Positions 50,149 to 58,135 of a DNA stretch of 64,000 nucleotides are shown here, piece after piece. Both the position numbers and the translations under genes were made by a program. How positions within the stretch are numbered: position 1 is the stretch's first letter; each line of letters begins with the position of its first letter. This stretch comes from Cyanobacteria bacterium SBLK (lineage in GTDB: Bacteria > Cyanobacteriota > Cyanobacteriia > Cyanobacteriales > Spirulinaceae): the NCBI GenBank assembly GCA_017746715.1, contig JAGHZQ010000034.1:62001-126000 (forward strand), given 5' to 3'. The notes beneath the pieces are model-generated. The model saw only the letters and a program-made list of their open reading frames with translations, did no database searches and was not told where the DNA came from.

Positions 50149-50727
50149 TTATCGCAGCAGTATTTCCCAAGTTTTTGCACCGACGATGCCATCAACTGTA
50201 AGATTATTTTGCTGTTGAAAAGTTTTAACGGCTTCTAAAGTTTGTTCGCCAAAAATACCATCGATTTGACCGGAGAATAATCCTAAATCTCGTAAGCGTT
50301 GTTGTAATCGCTTCACCGCTTTGCCCTGCATGGGCGATCGCAGAATTGGTAAATTGGCACCTTGGGAATTTGCCGAGCTCCCAGAAGATTCCGATGATGA
50401 AATGAGAGGGGGAGGGGGGCTATTTCCCGATCGCAAAACGGGAGAAGGAGGAAAGAGACGCTTCCACGTTTCCGTCCCCATAATGCCATCTATCGGTAGT
50501 TTTGCAGCTTCTTGAAAACGAGAAACGGCAATCACCGTACTTTCTGAATATCGTCCGTCTACCGCTCCCGTATAAAATCCCAATAACAATAAAGCCGCTT
50601 GTAATTCTCGCACTGCTTCTCCTTGAGAGCCGATACGAAGGACGGGACGGCTTAGAGATTGAGCCGCGCAGATCGTCGGCGAGAACGCAAAGAGAAGCGA
50701 AATGAGAAAGAGAAGAGATTTCTTCAT
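50149..50727 (-). CDS. Secreted protein with two peptidoglycan-binding domains
   Basis: 192 residues. A signal peptide (KKSLLFLISLLFAFSPTICAAQ) is followed by two PG_binding_1 domains: LRIGSQGEAVRELQAALLLLG ... GRYSESTVIAVSRFQ ... DGIMGTETWKRL, and LRSPMQGKAVKRLQQRLRDLG ... GIFGEQTLEAVKTFQ ... DGIVGAKTWEILL. A Ser/Pro-rich linker separates them. There is no hydrolase domain, so it is probably a cell-wall anchoring or organising protein in the periplasm. Confidence 0.88.
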   Translation of the reverse strand: MKKSLLFLISLLFAFSPTICAAQSLSRPVLRIGSQGEAVRELQAALLLLGFYTGAVDGRYSESTVIAVSRFQEAAKLPIDGIMGTETWKRLFPPSPVLRSGNSPPPPLISSSESSGSSANSQGANLPILRSPMQGKAVKRLQQRLRDLGLFSGQIDGIFGEQTLEAVKTFQQQNNLTVDGIVGAKTWEILLR

Positions 50728-50931
50728 CGAGGATTTGATGAATGAAGGAGCAGCGATCGCGCGCCCTTAATTGTATCGCGTTATGGAAGGGGAATCCCAT
50801 TCGCAGCGAATTCCCCAAGCGAGCGGGCAGAGTTTCCGATAAAATGAGATCGATTTATCCTTTCCCTCAATAGAAAAGACTATTTTTGAAAGGAAGAAAC
50901 CGTTCGATCCTTATGCCAACCCGTACAAATC

Positions 50932-51978
50932 GTGGCACTAGAGCACCCCTTACTGTCGCCCATATCGAGAAAGCCACCCTTGGCACTCACCCTGACTTCC
51001 ACCATTCAAGAATTATTTCTCGATAAATTTCAGATCGAACGTTCCCGTCCCAGTCTTGAAGCGCTTAAAGAATTCGAGCAATCTCCCATCCGTCCGGGGG
51101 CTATCCTCACGGAGGAGGGAGAATTTGCGGGCATGATTTCTCGCGAGCGATTCTGGGAGCATATGAGTCGTCCCTATAGTTTGGAATTATTTTCCAATCG
51201 CCCCATTCATAACCTATACGAATTCGTGCGGGCCGATCTCCTGCTCTTAAAAGGAGAAACTTCAGTAGTCGAAGCTGCCCGTTATTCTTTACAGCGATCG
51301 CCGGAATTGCTGACGGAACCCATTGTCGTCATTCTCTCTCCCCGAGAGTATCGACTCCTCGACTCCCATCAACTCCTCGTCGCCCAAGGGCGAATTTTGC
51401 AATTAACCACCCAACTCCTGCAAGAGTCCAGCCAAAAACTCGAAGAAGCCAATCTGGAACTGCAACGCCTCGCCTCCTTAGACGGTCTAACAGGCATTGC
51501 CAATCGCCGTCATTTTGATAGTTACCTACTGCAAATGTTAAAACAATCGGCGCGATCGCGCTTGCCTTTATCCCTTTTACTGGCCGATGTCGATTTTTTT
51601 AAAGCCTACAATGATTGTTACGGTCACTTATCGGGAGATGATTGTTTGGTACGCGTTGCCACGACTTTACAAAAGAGCGTCCAAGAAAGTGGAAATTTAG
51701 TGGCGCGATACGGCGGAGAAGAATTTGGGGTGATTCTCCCCAATTGCGAAGGGAATGTCGCTTGGCAAGTTGCACAAACCATTCGCAAAAATATTGTGTC
51801 TTTGCAGATTCCCCATCACCGCTCTCGCGTCAGCGATCGCGTGACCCTCAGCATTGGGGGAGCGAGTTTTATTCCCGAGGGGGTCGATACGCCACAAACC
51901 CTTATCCAAGCTGCCGATCGCGCCCTCTATCACGCCAAGCAAGCCGGACGCGATCGCTGCATTTTTCAGCATATTTAA
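50932..51978 (+). CDS. GGDEF diguanylate cyclase
   Basis: 348 residues from a GTG; an ATG 19 bp earlier is in another frame. Residues 1-170 contain a CBS-like region (RPGAILTEEGEFAGMISRERFWEH). A coiled linker leads to a GGDEF domain (LASLDGLTGIANRRHFD, LLLADVDFFKAYNDCYGHLSGDDCL) whose active-site loop reads GGEEF, an active variant for c-di-GMP synthesis. The product controls motility, aggregation or biofilm. It lacks membrane segments, so input is cytoplasmic. Confidence 0.87.
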   Translation: MALEHPLLSPISRKPPLALTLTSTIQELFLDKFQIERSRPSLEALKEFEQSPIRPGAILTEEGEFAGMISRERFWEHMSRPYSLELFSNRPIHNLYEFVRADLLLLKGETSVVEAARYSLQRSPELLTEPIVVILSPREYRLLDSHQLLVAQGRILQLTTQLLQESSQKLEEANLELQRLASLDGLTGIANRRHFDSYLLQMLKQSARSRLPLSLLLADVDFFKAYNDCYGHLSGDDCLVRVATTLQKSVQESGNLVARYGGEEFGVILPNCEGNVAWQVAQTIRKNIVSLQIPHHRSRVSDRVTLSIGGASFIPEGVDTPQTLIQAADRALYHAKQAGRDRCIFQHI

Positions 51979-51990
51979 TTTTTATCGCGG

Positions 51991-52039
51991 GTTATTTGTT
52001 ATTTGTTATTTGTTGTTTGTTATTTGTTGTGGGTTGTGG
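51991..52039. repeat. Heptamer repeat tract (GTTATTT/GTTGTTT/GTTGTGG), 7 units
   Basis: GTTATTT (three), GTTGTTT, GTTATTT, GTTGTGG (two) in exact 7-bp phase between the GGDEF gene and the PlsY fusion gene. Confidence 0.8.
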
Positions 52040-52074
52040 GTTCTTCCTCGATAACCGATAGCAAAGCACTGAAA

Positions 52075-54999
52075 ATGGATATTTTTCTGGGTTCGGCGGC
52101 AATTTTTATTTTTTGCCCCCTTTTAGGGGGACTCCCATTCGTGGATTGGATAACCTTTGGGTTGACGGGGAAAAAACTCGCCAAAATCGGAACGGGAAAC
52201 GTTTCCGTATCGGCGGCTTTTTATCATGGGGGAACTGTCGCGGGCATTCTCGCCGCTCTTGCAGAAGCCGGTAAGGGAATTGCTGCCGTTGCGATCGCCG
52301 GTTATTTTTTCCCCGGGCAACCCACATGGCAATTGATTGCCCTCATTGCTTTAATTATGGGACGCTACTGGATGGGGAAAGGGGCGGGCGCAACCAATGC
52401 CTTTTGGGGTATTGTCGTTCACGATCCCGCTGCTGCCAGTTTGATTGTTTTAATTAGCGGCATCAGTTTTACCATTTTTCGCCATCGGGCAACGGGGCGT
52501 TTGGTGGGTTTGAGCGTGTTAGCGCTAATCCTCGCCCTACGCCGTCCCCACAATACCGATTATATTTTTGCCGCGATCGCTCTTGCCGTCTTGTTAGGTT
52601 GGATTTATCAAAAAATTCCCGACGATCTCGACTTGCCCGAATCTCAAGCCCAATCCGAATCTCAAAGCGTCTTTCGGTTTTTCCGAGGAGATAATGCCTT
52701 GCTTACCTTCAACGATCGCCTCGATCCCCTCAAAGTGGGAGCAAAAGCCGCAAGCCTCGCTCTCCTCAAACGCTGGAATTATAACGTTCCCCGTGGCTGG
52801 ATCCTGCCAGCGGGAGACGATCCCCAGCCCCTCATTCTCTCGGTTTCTCCTTCGGAGCAGAATCCCTTCATCGTTCGTTCTTCAGCAGTGGGGGAGGATT
52901 CGGAAACGGCTTCGGCAGCGGGACAATACCTCACCCTTAGCAATATTACCGATCGCGTTGCTCTCGAGGCGGCCATTATTCGCTGTCAGACTTCTTATCA
53001 CAGCCCTGCCGCAACTCGTTACCGACGCGATCGCGGTGGGGATACCGCCAATGTTGCGACAATGGCGGTTATCGTCCAGCAACAAATTGCCGGGGTTTTT
53101 TCTGGGGTGGCTTTCAGTCGCGATCCGGTGGATCCCGTCGGCGAGGCCGCGATCGTCGAGGCTGCATCGGGAGGGGCGGCGCAAGTGGTTTCCGGACAAG
53201 TAACCCCGGAACAGTATCGCGTTTATTTGGACGTGCGATCGCAAGGATTTCCGGAGTCATCGCAAACCTTAATCGAGGGAGAAGGCCAAACCCCCTCGGG
53301 TCTCGTGCGGGAAGTTGCCCAGATCGTTCGCGACTTGGAAGATCGCTTTCACGGTATCCCCCAAGATATCGAATGGACTTATGACGGGGAAACCTTGTGG
53401 TTGTTGCAAGTTCGTCCCATTACTACCCTAATTCCCTTATGGACGCGAAAAATTGCGGCCGAGGTCATTCCGGGAGCAATTCCTCCCCTGACTTGGTCGA
53501 TTAATCGGCCGTTAACTTGCGGGGTGTGGGGCGATATTTTTAAAATTGTTTTAGGCGATCGCGATCGCCATTTAGATTTTGCCGAAACGGCTACTTTACA
53601 CTATTCTCACGCTTATTTTAATGCCACTTTATTAGGGCAAATTTTCCACCGCATGGGTTTGCCTCCAGAAAGTTTGGAGTTTCTCACTCGCGGGGCAAAA
53701 TTCTCCAAACCGCCTTTATTGTCAACCTTAAAAAATGTTCCCGGATTACTGCGTTTATTAGGACGAGAGCAGTCTTTAAAAGCAGATTTCGATCGCGACG
53801 AGCGCAAATGGTTTGCGCCAGCTTTGAGTCCCTCGCAATCCCCAGCTGAATCTTTAAATGAAGAAGAGTTACTTGCCAGAATAGACTCGATTTTAGCAAC
53901 CCTCGAGCGGGCAACTTATTACAGTATTTTAGCTCCTTTGAGTGCAGCCTTGCGACAGGGCATTTTGCAAGTTTCCGAAAAATATCTCGATAATTCCCAA
54001 TTGCCGGAGGTCGAATCCTTGCGATCGCTGGCAAAGTTGGCAGGAAAAACGCGAAATTTACTCCCTCTCTCTCGCTTGAATTTTGATAGCTGTCCCTCGT
54101 TATTTGCCTATTTAGCAGAAACGCCGGATTGCGAGAGCATTCTGCAACAATTTAACGAATGGTTGGAATATTACGGCTATTTAAGTCAAGTGGCAACGGA
54201 TATTGCCGTTCCCCGATGGCAGGAAGATCCTCGCCCCATGCGGGAACTTTTTTCGCAATACATTTTTCACGATCGCGATCGCCAACTTGCAGAAGAAAAT
54301 ACGCACTTTGATGGGATTCACGGTTTGCGATCGCGCATCGTACAGGAGAGATTAAATTTAAAAGGACGAGTGAGCGAAGTCTATTCGCGTTTGTTGGCGA
54401 GGTTGCGATGGACGTTTTTGGCTCTAGAAAAACACTGGTTGGCAGCAGGGATTTTGAAGGGAGAGGGAGATATTTTCTTTCTCGAGATCGAGGAAATTCG
54501 TATCGTGTTGGAAGAAGAAGATCTGGCGTTGCGATCGCGTTTTCCCGATTTGGTTCGTCAGAGGCGATCTCGTTGGGAAAAAGATAAAAGACTCTCTCAA
54601 GTTCCTTATGTGGTTTACGGTCGAACCACTGAAGGAGATTTACCGATTTTATCGAGTTTGCCTCCCAAACAAACTTTAACGGGGATTCCTGCCAGTTCTG
54701 GGATTGTCGAGGGGCGAATTAAGGTGGCGCGATCGCTGCAAGACGGGGCGGAAATCGATGGGGAAACCATTCTCGTGGTTCCCTATACCGATGCGGGTTG
54801 GTCGCTTTTACTTTCTCGTGCCAAGGGAATTGTTGCCGAGGTGGGAGGAAAGTTATCCCACGGGGCAATTTTAGCGCGGGAATACGGCATTCCGGCGGTG
54901 ATGGACGTGAATAATGCGATGCAGTATTTGCGAGACGGTCAATTTGTCCGTTTGGACGGTCAAAAAGGAATTGTGGAGATTTTAAAGGAGAGCTTGTAG
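52075..54999 (+). CDS. PlsY-like acyltransferase fused to PEP synthase/Rph-like phosphotransferase domains
   Basis: 974 residues from the ATG at 52075 (MDIFLGSAAIFIF); an earlier start at 52003 would translate repeat DNA. Residues 1-185 are a PlsY-like membrane domain (GKKLAKIGTGNVSVSAAF, GRYWMGKGAGATNAFWG). From about 215 a PPDK_N ATP-grasp domain follows (VPRGWILP, FIVRSSAVGEDSETASAAGQ, PQDIEWTYDGETLWLLQVRPI). The last 90 residues are the swivelling phosphohistidine domain (GGKLSHGAILAREYGIPAV). The C-terminal PEP/pyruvate barrel of true PEP synthase is absent, as in rifampicin phosphotransferase. PlsY transfers acyl from acyl-phosphate to glycerol-3-phosphate; how the halves cooperate is unknown. 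Confidence 0.82.
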   Translation: MDIFLGSAAIFIFCPLLGGLPFVDWITFGLTGKKLAKIGTGNVSVSAAFYHGGTVAGILAALAEAGKGIAAVAIAGYFFPGQPTWQLIALIALIMGRYWMGKGAGATNAFWGIVVHDPAAASLIVLISGISFTIFRHRATGRLVGLSVLALILALRRPHNTDYIFAAIALAVLLGWIYQKIPDDLDLPESQAQSESQSVFRFFRGDNALLTFNDRLDPLKVGAKAASLALLKRWNYNVPRGWILPAGDDPQPLILSVSPSEQNPFIVRSSAVGEDSETASAAGQYLTLSNITDRVALEAAIIRCQTSYHSPAATRYRRDRGGDTANVATMAVIVQQQIAGVFSGVAFSRDPVDPVGEAAIVEAASGGAAQVVSGQVTPEQYRVYLDVRSQGFPESSQTLIEGEGQTPSGLVREVAQIVRDLEDRFHGIPQDIEWTYDGETLWLLQVRPITTLIPLWTRKIAAEVIPGAIPPLTWSINRPLTCGVWGDIFKIVLGDRDRHLDFAETATLHYSHAYFNATLLGQIFHRMGLPPESLEFLTRGAKFSKPPLLSTLKNVPGLLRLLGREQSLKADFDRDERKWFAPALSPSQSPAESLNEEELLARIDSILATLERATYYSILAPLSAALRQGILQVSEKYLDNSQLPEVESLRSLAKLAGKTRNLLPLSRLNFDSCPSLFAYLAETPDCESILQQFNEWLEYYGYLSQVATDIAVPRWQEDPRPMRELFSQYIFHDRDRQLAEENTHFDGIHGLRSRIVQERLNLKGRVSEVYSRLLARLRWTFLALEKHWLAAGILKGEGDIFFLEIEEIRIVLEEEDLALRSRFPDLVRQRRSRWEKDKRLSQVPYVVYGRTTEGDLPILSSLPPKQTLTGIPASSGIVEGRIKVARSLQDGAEIDGETILVVPYTDAGWSLLLSRAKGIVAEVGGKLSHGAILAREYGIPAVMDVNNAMQYLRDGQFVRLDGQKGIVEILKESL

Positions 55000-55014
55000 T
55001 TGTTTAAAAATAAA

Positions 55015-55046
55015 GGAATATCCAGGTTTTTTCACTTGGATATTCC
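55015..55046 (-). terminator. Hairpin terminator, minus-strand T-rich tail
   Basis: GGAATATCCA (55015-55024) pairs with TGGATATTCC (55037-55046). On the minus strand TTTATTTTT follows, so it should end the transcript of the pentapeptide-TPR gene about 130 bp past its stop. It also blocks read-through from the converging PlsY fusion gene. Confidence 0.7.
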
Positions 55047-55067
55047 GGGAATTGATAATTTGTGATA

Positions 55068-55174
55068 TTAGCCTAGATTATCTGTTTTAGAGTTATTGGG
55101 GTTTGACACGGGAATACGTCGCTTGTTAATTCTTCGAACATGATAGTCAGGATATTGCCCCGCTTCTATATTCT
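55068..55174 (-). other. Coding-like 3' segment without a usual start codon
   Basis: Downstream of the pentapeptide-TPR stop, another minus-strand frame reads VFVLENIEAGQYPDYHVRRI and then KRRIPVSNPNNSKTDNLG before a TAA at 55068. The composition looks protein-like and it lies before the terminator, but the frame has no ATG, GTG or TTG between the preceding stop and this text. It may be a remnant of a gene tail, a very small gene with a rare start, or chance. Confidence 0.35.
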
Positions 55175-55951
55175 CTAAAACAAAAACGGTAAAATAGAAG
55201 AAGTTACGCCTCCGAGAATATTGAGTAAATCGATTCCCAATCCACTACCACTGGTGGGATTATTTTGCTTTTGGACATAAGCGACAAAATCGTCAACGGC
55301 TTTTACGCCGAGTTCGTTTCCTTGTTGTTCGAATAATTGGGCGGCAATTTGTACGTTTTGCATTGCGCCTCTTTCATCGGTTAGTCGATAGAGCATGAAA
55401 CCCCGCCCTAAATAAGCAAGGGCAAATTCAGGATTCACCTGTAAGGCGCGATCGTAATATTGGATCGCACCGGTATAGTTGTTCTGACTGGCTTCTCGCA
55501 CGCCGCGAACGTATAATGACTCGGCACTTTCTCTGAGATAGGGCAAACCCACCGTTCCTTGAATATACGCTCCATCGAGGCGGGTTTGAGAAAAAGTTGC
55601 CCCCATTAAATAAGCATTTCGCAAATCCGCACCGGTAAAATTGCTCCCCACCAAAATCGCACCCGCGAGATTTGCCCCGTTGAGAGAAGCACCCGTTAAA
55701 TTCGCACCGCTCAAATCTGTCCCGGTTAAATTCGCTTGGCTGAAATTGGCAAAACGCAAATCCGCACCGCGCAAATCCGCACCCTGTAAATCCGCCAAAA
55801 TTAAACTCGAATGCCGCAAATCGCATTGCACGCATTGTTTGCTGGAGAGGAGTTGACGAATGGCGGGTAAATTTTCAGCTTTTGCGGGGGTTGAAAAGGG
55901 CAATGCTGACAGCATGAGGGAAGTCGCGATCGCCAAGGTTGTTGTTTTCAT
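55175..55951 (-). CDS. Periplasmic pentapeptide-repeat plus TPR protein
   Basis: 258 residues. A signal peptide (KTTTLAIATSLMLSALPFSTPAKA) is followed by a CVQC pair and about 15 pentapeptide units of the A(D/N)LxG type (ADLQGADLRGADLRFANFSQ) forming a right-handed beta-helix. A TPR-like region (NNYTGAIQYYDRALQVNPEFALAYLGRGF) comes next and the tail is hydrophobic (ILGGVTSSILPFLF). Such proteins are numerous in cyanobacteria, usually as binding scaffolds of unknown partner. Confidence 0.82.
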   Translation of the reverse strand: MKTTTLAIATSLMLSALPFSTPAKAENLPAIRQLLSSKQCVQCDLRHSSLILADLQGADLRGADLRFANFSQANLTGTDLSGANLTGASLNGANLAGAILVGSNFTGADLRNAYLMGATFSQTRLDGAYIQGTVGLPYLRESAESLYVRGVREASQNNYTGAIQYYDRALQVNPEFALAYLGRGFMLYRLTDERGAMQNVQIAAQLFEQQGNELGVKAVDDFVAYVQKQNNPTSGSGLGIDLLNILGGVTSSILPFLF

Positions 55952-56383
55952 GGTGGGGATGGGGGCGAGATTTCTCCTATTTTAGCGGCAGGCGGGATAA
56001 GGGGCGATCGCTCCATTTTTTATTTTCTTATCATACTCTAGTGGCGTAACACAAAGTAGATTAGCGCATCCATCTTAATGGGTTGGGTAAAGCGATCGCT
56101 TACGCCTTGTAAAATATGGCTTACAGAATTCCGCAAAAATGTGCAGGTGTTACCCTTCCTCATCCGAAAAAATACTCATTAAAAAACTCCTCTTTTTCCG
56201 TGATATCACAATCCGTAAAATACTAATAAGCGATCGCAAAAAATAGGGAATTTTTGGGATGGCACGAGCAAAAGACTTTGCAATAATCAAGTTAACGATT
56301 AAGTTTTTTATAAAACCTCTGATTCATTAAACCTCCACAAATATTCTCATCTCAGTTTTCCCTTTTCCTTTCATGAGTTCAAC
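55952..56383. other. Gene-free stretch, possible small-RNA locus
   Basis: 432 bp with no supported ORF on either strand, ending at a strong plus-strand intrinsic terminator (56384-56417). Because no plus-strand gene lies upstream after 54999, a short non-coding transcript may arise here. I cannot identify its promoter or match it to a known RNA family. Confidence 0.35.
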
Positions 56384-56417
56384 GCGATCGCCTCATCTTG
56401 AAGCGATCGCTTTTTTT
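56384..56417 (+). terminator. HIP1-armed intrinsic terminator with T7 run
   Basis: GCGATCGC (56384-56391), an 11-nt loop, GCGATCGC (56403-56410) and seven T on the plus strand. A textbook terminator shape, but with no plus-strand coding gene in the 1.3 kb upstream. Confidence 0.75.
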
Positions 56418-56442
56418 GGATTAATCTATTATTTATGCCCCT

Positions 56443-56470
56443 TTTTGAATTTTAAATTTTGAATTTTGAA
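56443..56470. repeat. Heptamer repeat tract (TTTTGAA), 4 units
   Basis: TTTTGAA, TTTTAAA, TTTTGAA, TTTTGAA in 7-bp phase, ending 8 bp before the exbD start codon. Confidence 0.65.
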
Positions 56471-56478
56471 TTAAAAAA

Positions 56479-56880
56479 ATGCGCCTCCCTGAAGAAAGCG
56501 ATCGCCCTTTTTCCCTCAATATTATCTCTGCCATTGACGTTATTTTTGCCATCTTGGCATTTTTTATTTTATCCAGCCTCGATCTGACCCGCTCTCGAGG
56601 CTTGCCCGTCAACTTACCCCCAGCCGTTACGGCATCGGCGCAACAAAATACTCGTATTACCCTCACCCTTGCCGTCGATGGCACCATTTTCCTCAATCGC
56701 CAACCCGCACCCTTTGCAGATCTAGAAAATGCAGTGCGCCCGTTACTTGCACCCGATGAAACAACAATTCTCATTGAAGCAGACGAACAAACCAATCACG
56801 GACGAGTTGTAGAAGTTATCGATCGCCTGCGCAAACTAGAGGGCGTAAAAATTGCGATTGCAGTACGAGAAACCCCTTAA
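56479..56880 (+). CDS. exbD: ExbD/TolR family protein
   Basis: 133 residues. Short N-terminus, one membrane helix with the family's aspartate (ISAIDVIFAILAFFILSSL, Asp near residue 20), then a periplasmic domain (LPVNLPPA ... ILIEADEQTNHGRVVEVIDRLRKL). ExbD works with ExbB and TonB, using proton flow to energise outer-membrane transport. No exbB or tonB is adjacent, so partners are elsewhere. It is preceded closely by a heptamer tract. Confidence 0.87.
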   Translation: MRLPEESDRPFSLNIISAIDVIFAILAFFILSSLDLTRSRGLPVNLPPAVTASAQQNTRITLTLAVDGTIFLNRQPAPFADLENAVRPLLAPDETTILIEADEQTNHGRVVEVIDRLRKLEGVKIAIAVRETP

Positions 56881-56909
56881 AGCCATGCACGCTTTGCACG
56901 AAAAACGTT

Positions 56910-58088
56910 TTATTTTTTCCCTTCATGAGAGTTGCTGCGAAATTCAGCCATCAAGTCTTTTTCTGGTGGTTCGGTGACGGGAGGAGTCTGACGGGTATCG
57001 GTAATCAACCAATCCAACGCCGCCGCCTTCACATCGATCGCCGCCCCATTTTTATCCACGCAATAGCGCCCGAAAACCAGCTTATCCACCAAGCGCACGT
57101 CAGAACCCAAGCGAGAATATTCAAAAATAACGCTATTCTCCACTGTCGCCCCGCTACAAATATGACAGCTCGGGCCGATAGCCGTCGGTCCGACAATTTT
57201 CACCCCGTCTTCAATGCGAGTCATGCCGCCAATGTAAACGGGCCCTGTGATATTCACCTTATCCCGATTCATCACCACATTCAGTCCCGTGTAAATGCCC
57301 GGTTCGATCTCCCTGCCCGGAATAGCAACATTTTTAATCTCGCCGCATAAAACGCCGCGAATGGCATGCCAGTAGTCGGGAACTTTCCCGATATCCACCC
57401 ATTGAAAATCCATCGGCACTGCATAAAAAGGCGCGCCCATTTCCACCAATTTTGGGAAGAGGTTGCCGCCAATATCGAAAACGGTCTTGGGGGGGATAAA
57501 ATTGATAATTTCCGGCTCGAAAATGTAAATCCCCGTGTTAATGGTCGTGCTGAGAGCTTCTTCGACGCTCGGCTTTTCCTGAAACGCTTGAATGCGCCCG
57601 TCTTCATCCGTCACCACGACCCCATAACTGGAAACCTGCTCTCGGGGAACATTTTTGGTGACGATTGTCGCGATCGCGCCCTTAGCCTTGTGCATTTTCA
57701 CGGCTGCGGTTAAATCCAAATCGATCAGGGCATCGCCGCAAAGCACGATAAACGTATCGTCAAAAAAGGGATTAAAATCTTGAATGCGGCGCAGCCCCCC
57801 CGCAGACCCGAGGGCTTCTCCCACCAGATGACCGCTATCGTCGATGTAGCCTTCAAAAGAATAGGCAATCTCAACGCCAAAGCGCTGCCCGTCGCGAAAG
57901 TAGCTTTCGATTTCCTCAGCTAAATGAGAAACATTCACCATTACTTGGTCGAAGCCATGTTGTCGCAGCAACTCGAGCAAAAACTCCATCACGGGTTTCT
58001 GCAAGATAGGAATCAAAGGTTTAGGAATCGTATAGGTAATGGGACGAACGCGGGTTCCCCTACCTGCTGCCAAAATCATGGCTTTCAT
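56910..58088 (-). CDS. Sugar-phosphate nucleotidyltransferase with left-handed beta-helix
   Basis: 392 residues. N-terminal MKAMILAAGRGTRVRPITYTIPKPLIP is the nucleotide-binding signature of NDP-sugar pyrophosphorylases; FIVLCGDALIDLDL carries the metal-binding Asp. From about 265 hexapeptide repeats (NITGPVYIGG, KIVGPTAIGPSCHI) form a left-handed beta-helix. Likely a mannose-1-phosphate guanylyltransferase or glucose-1-phosphate nucleotidyltransferase-type enzyme for polysaccharide precursors. Specificity is uncertain. It lies 47 bp downstream of scpA on the same strand. Confidence 0.85.
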   Translation of the reverse strand: MKAMILAAGRGTRVRPITYTIPKPLIPILQKPVMEFLLELLRQHGFDQVMVNVSHLAEEIESYFRDGQRFGVEIAYSFEGYIDDSGHLVGEALGSAGGLRRIQDFNPFFDDTFIVLCGDALIDLDLTAAVKMHKAKGAIATIVTKNVPREQVSSYGVVVTDEDGRIQAFQEKPSVEEALSTTINTGIYIFEPEIINFIPPKTVFDIGGNLFPKLVEMGAPFYAVPMDFQWVDIGKVPDYWHAIRGVLCGEIKNVAIPGREIEPGIYTGLNVVMNRDKVNITGPVYIGGMTRIEDGVKIVGPTAIGPSCHICSGATVENSVIFEYSRLGSDVRLVDKLVFGRYCVDKNGAAIDVKAAALDWLITDTRQTPPVTEPPEKDLMAEFRSNSHEGKK

Positions 58089-58135
58089 ATTAATTTTCCT
58101 CGAATCTACTCTTTGAGATTGAATTCACTCCGATT

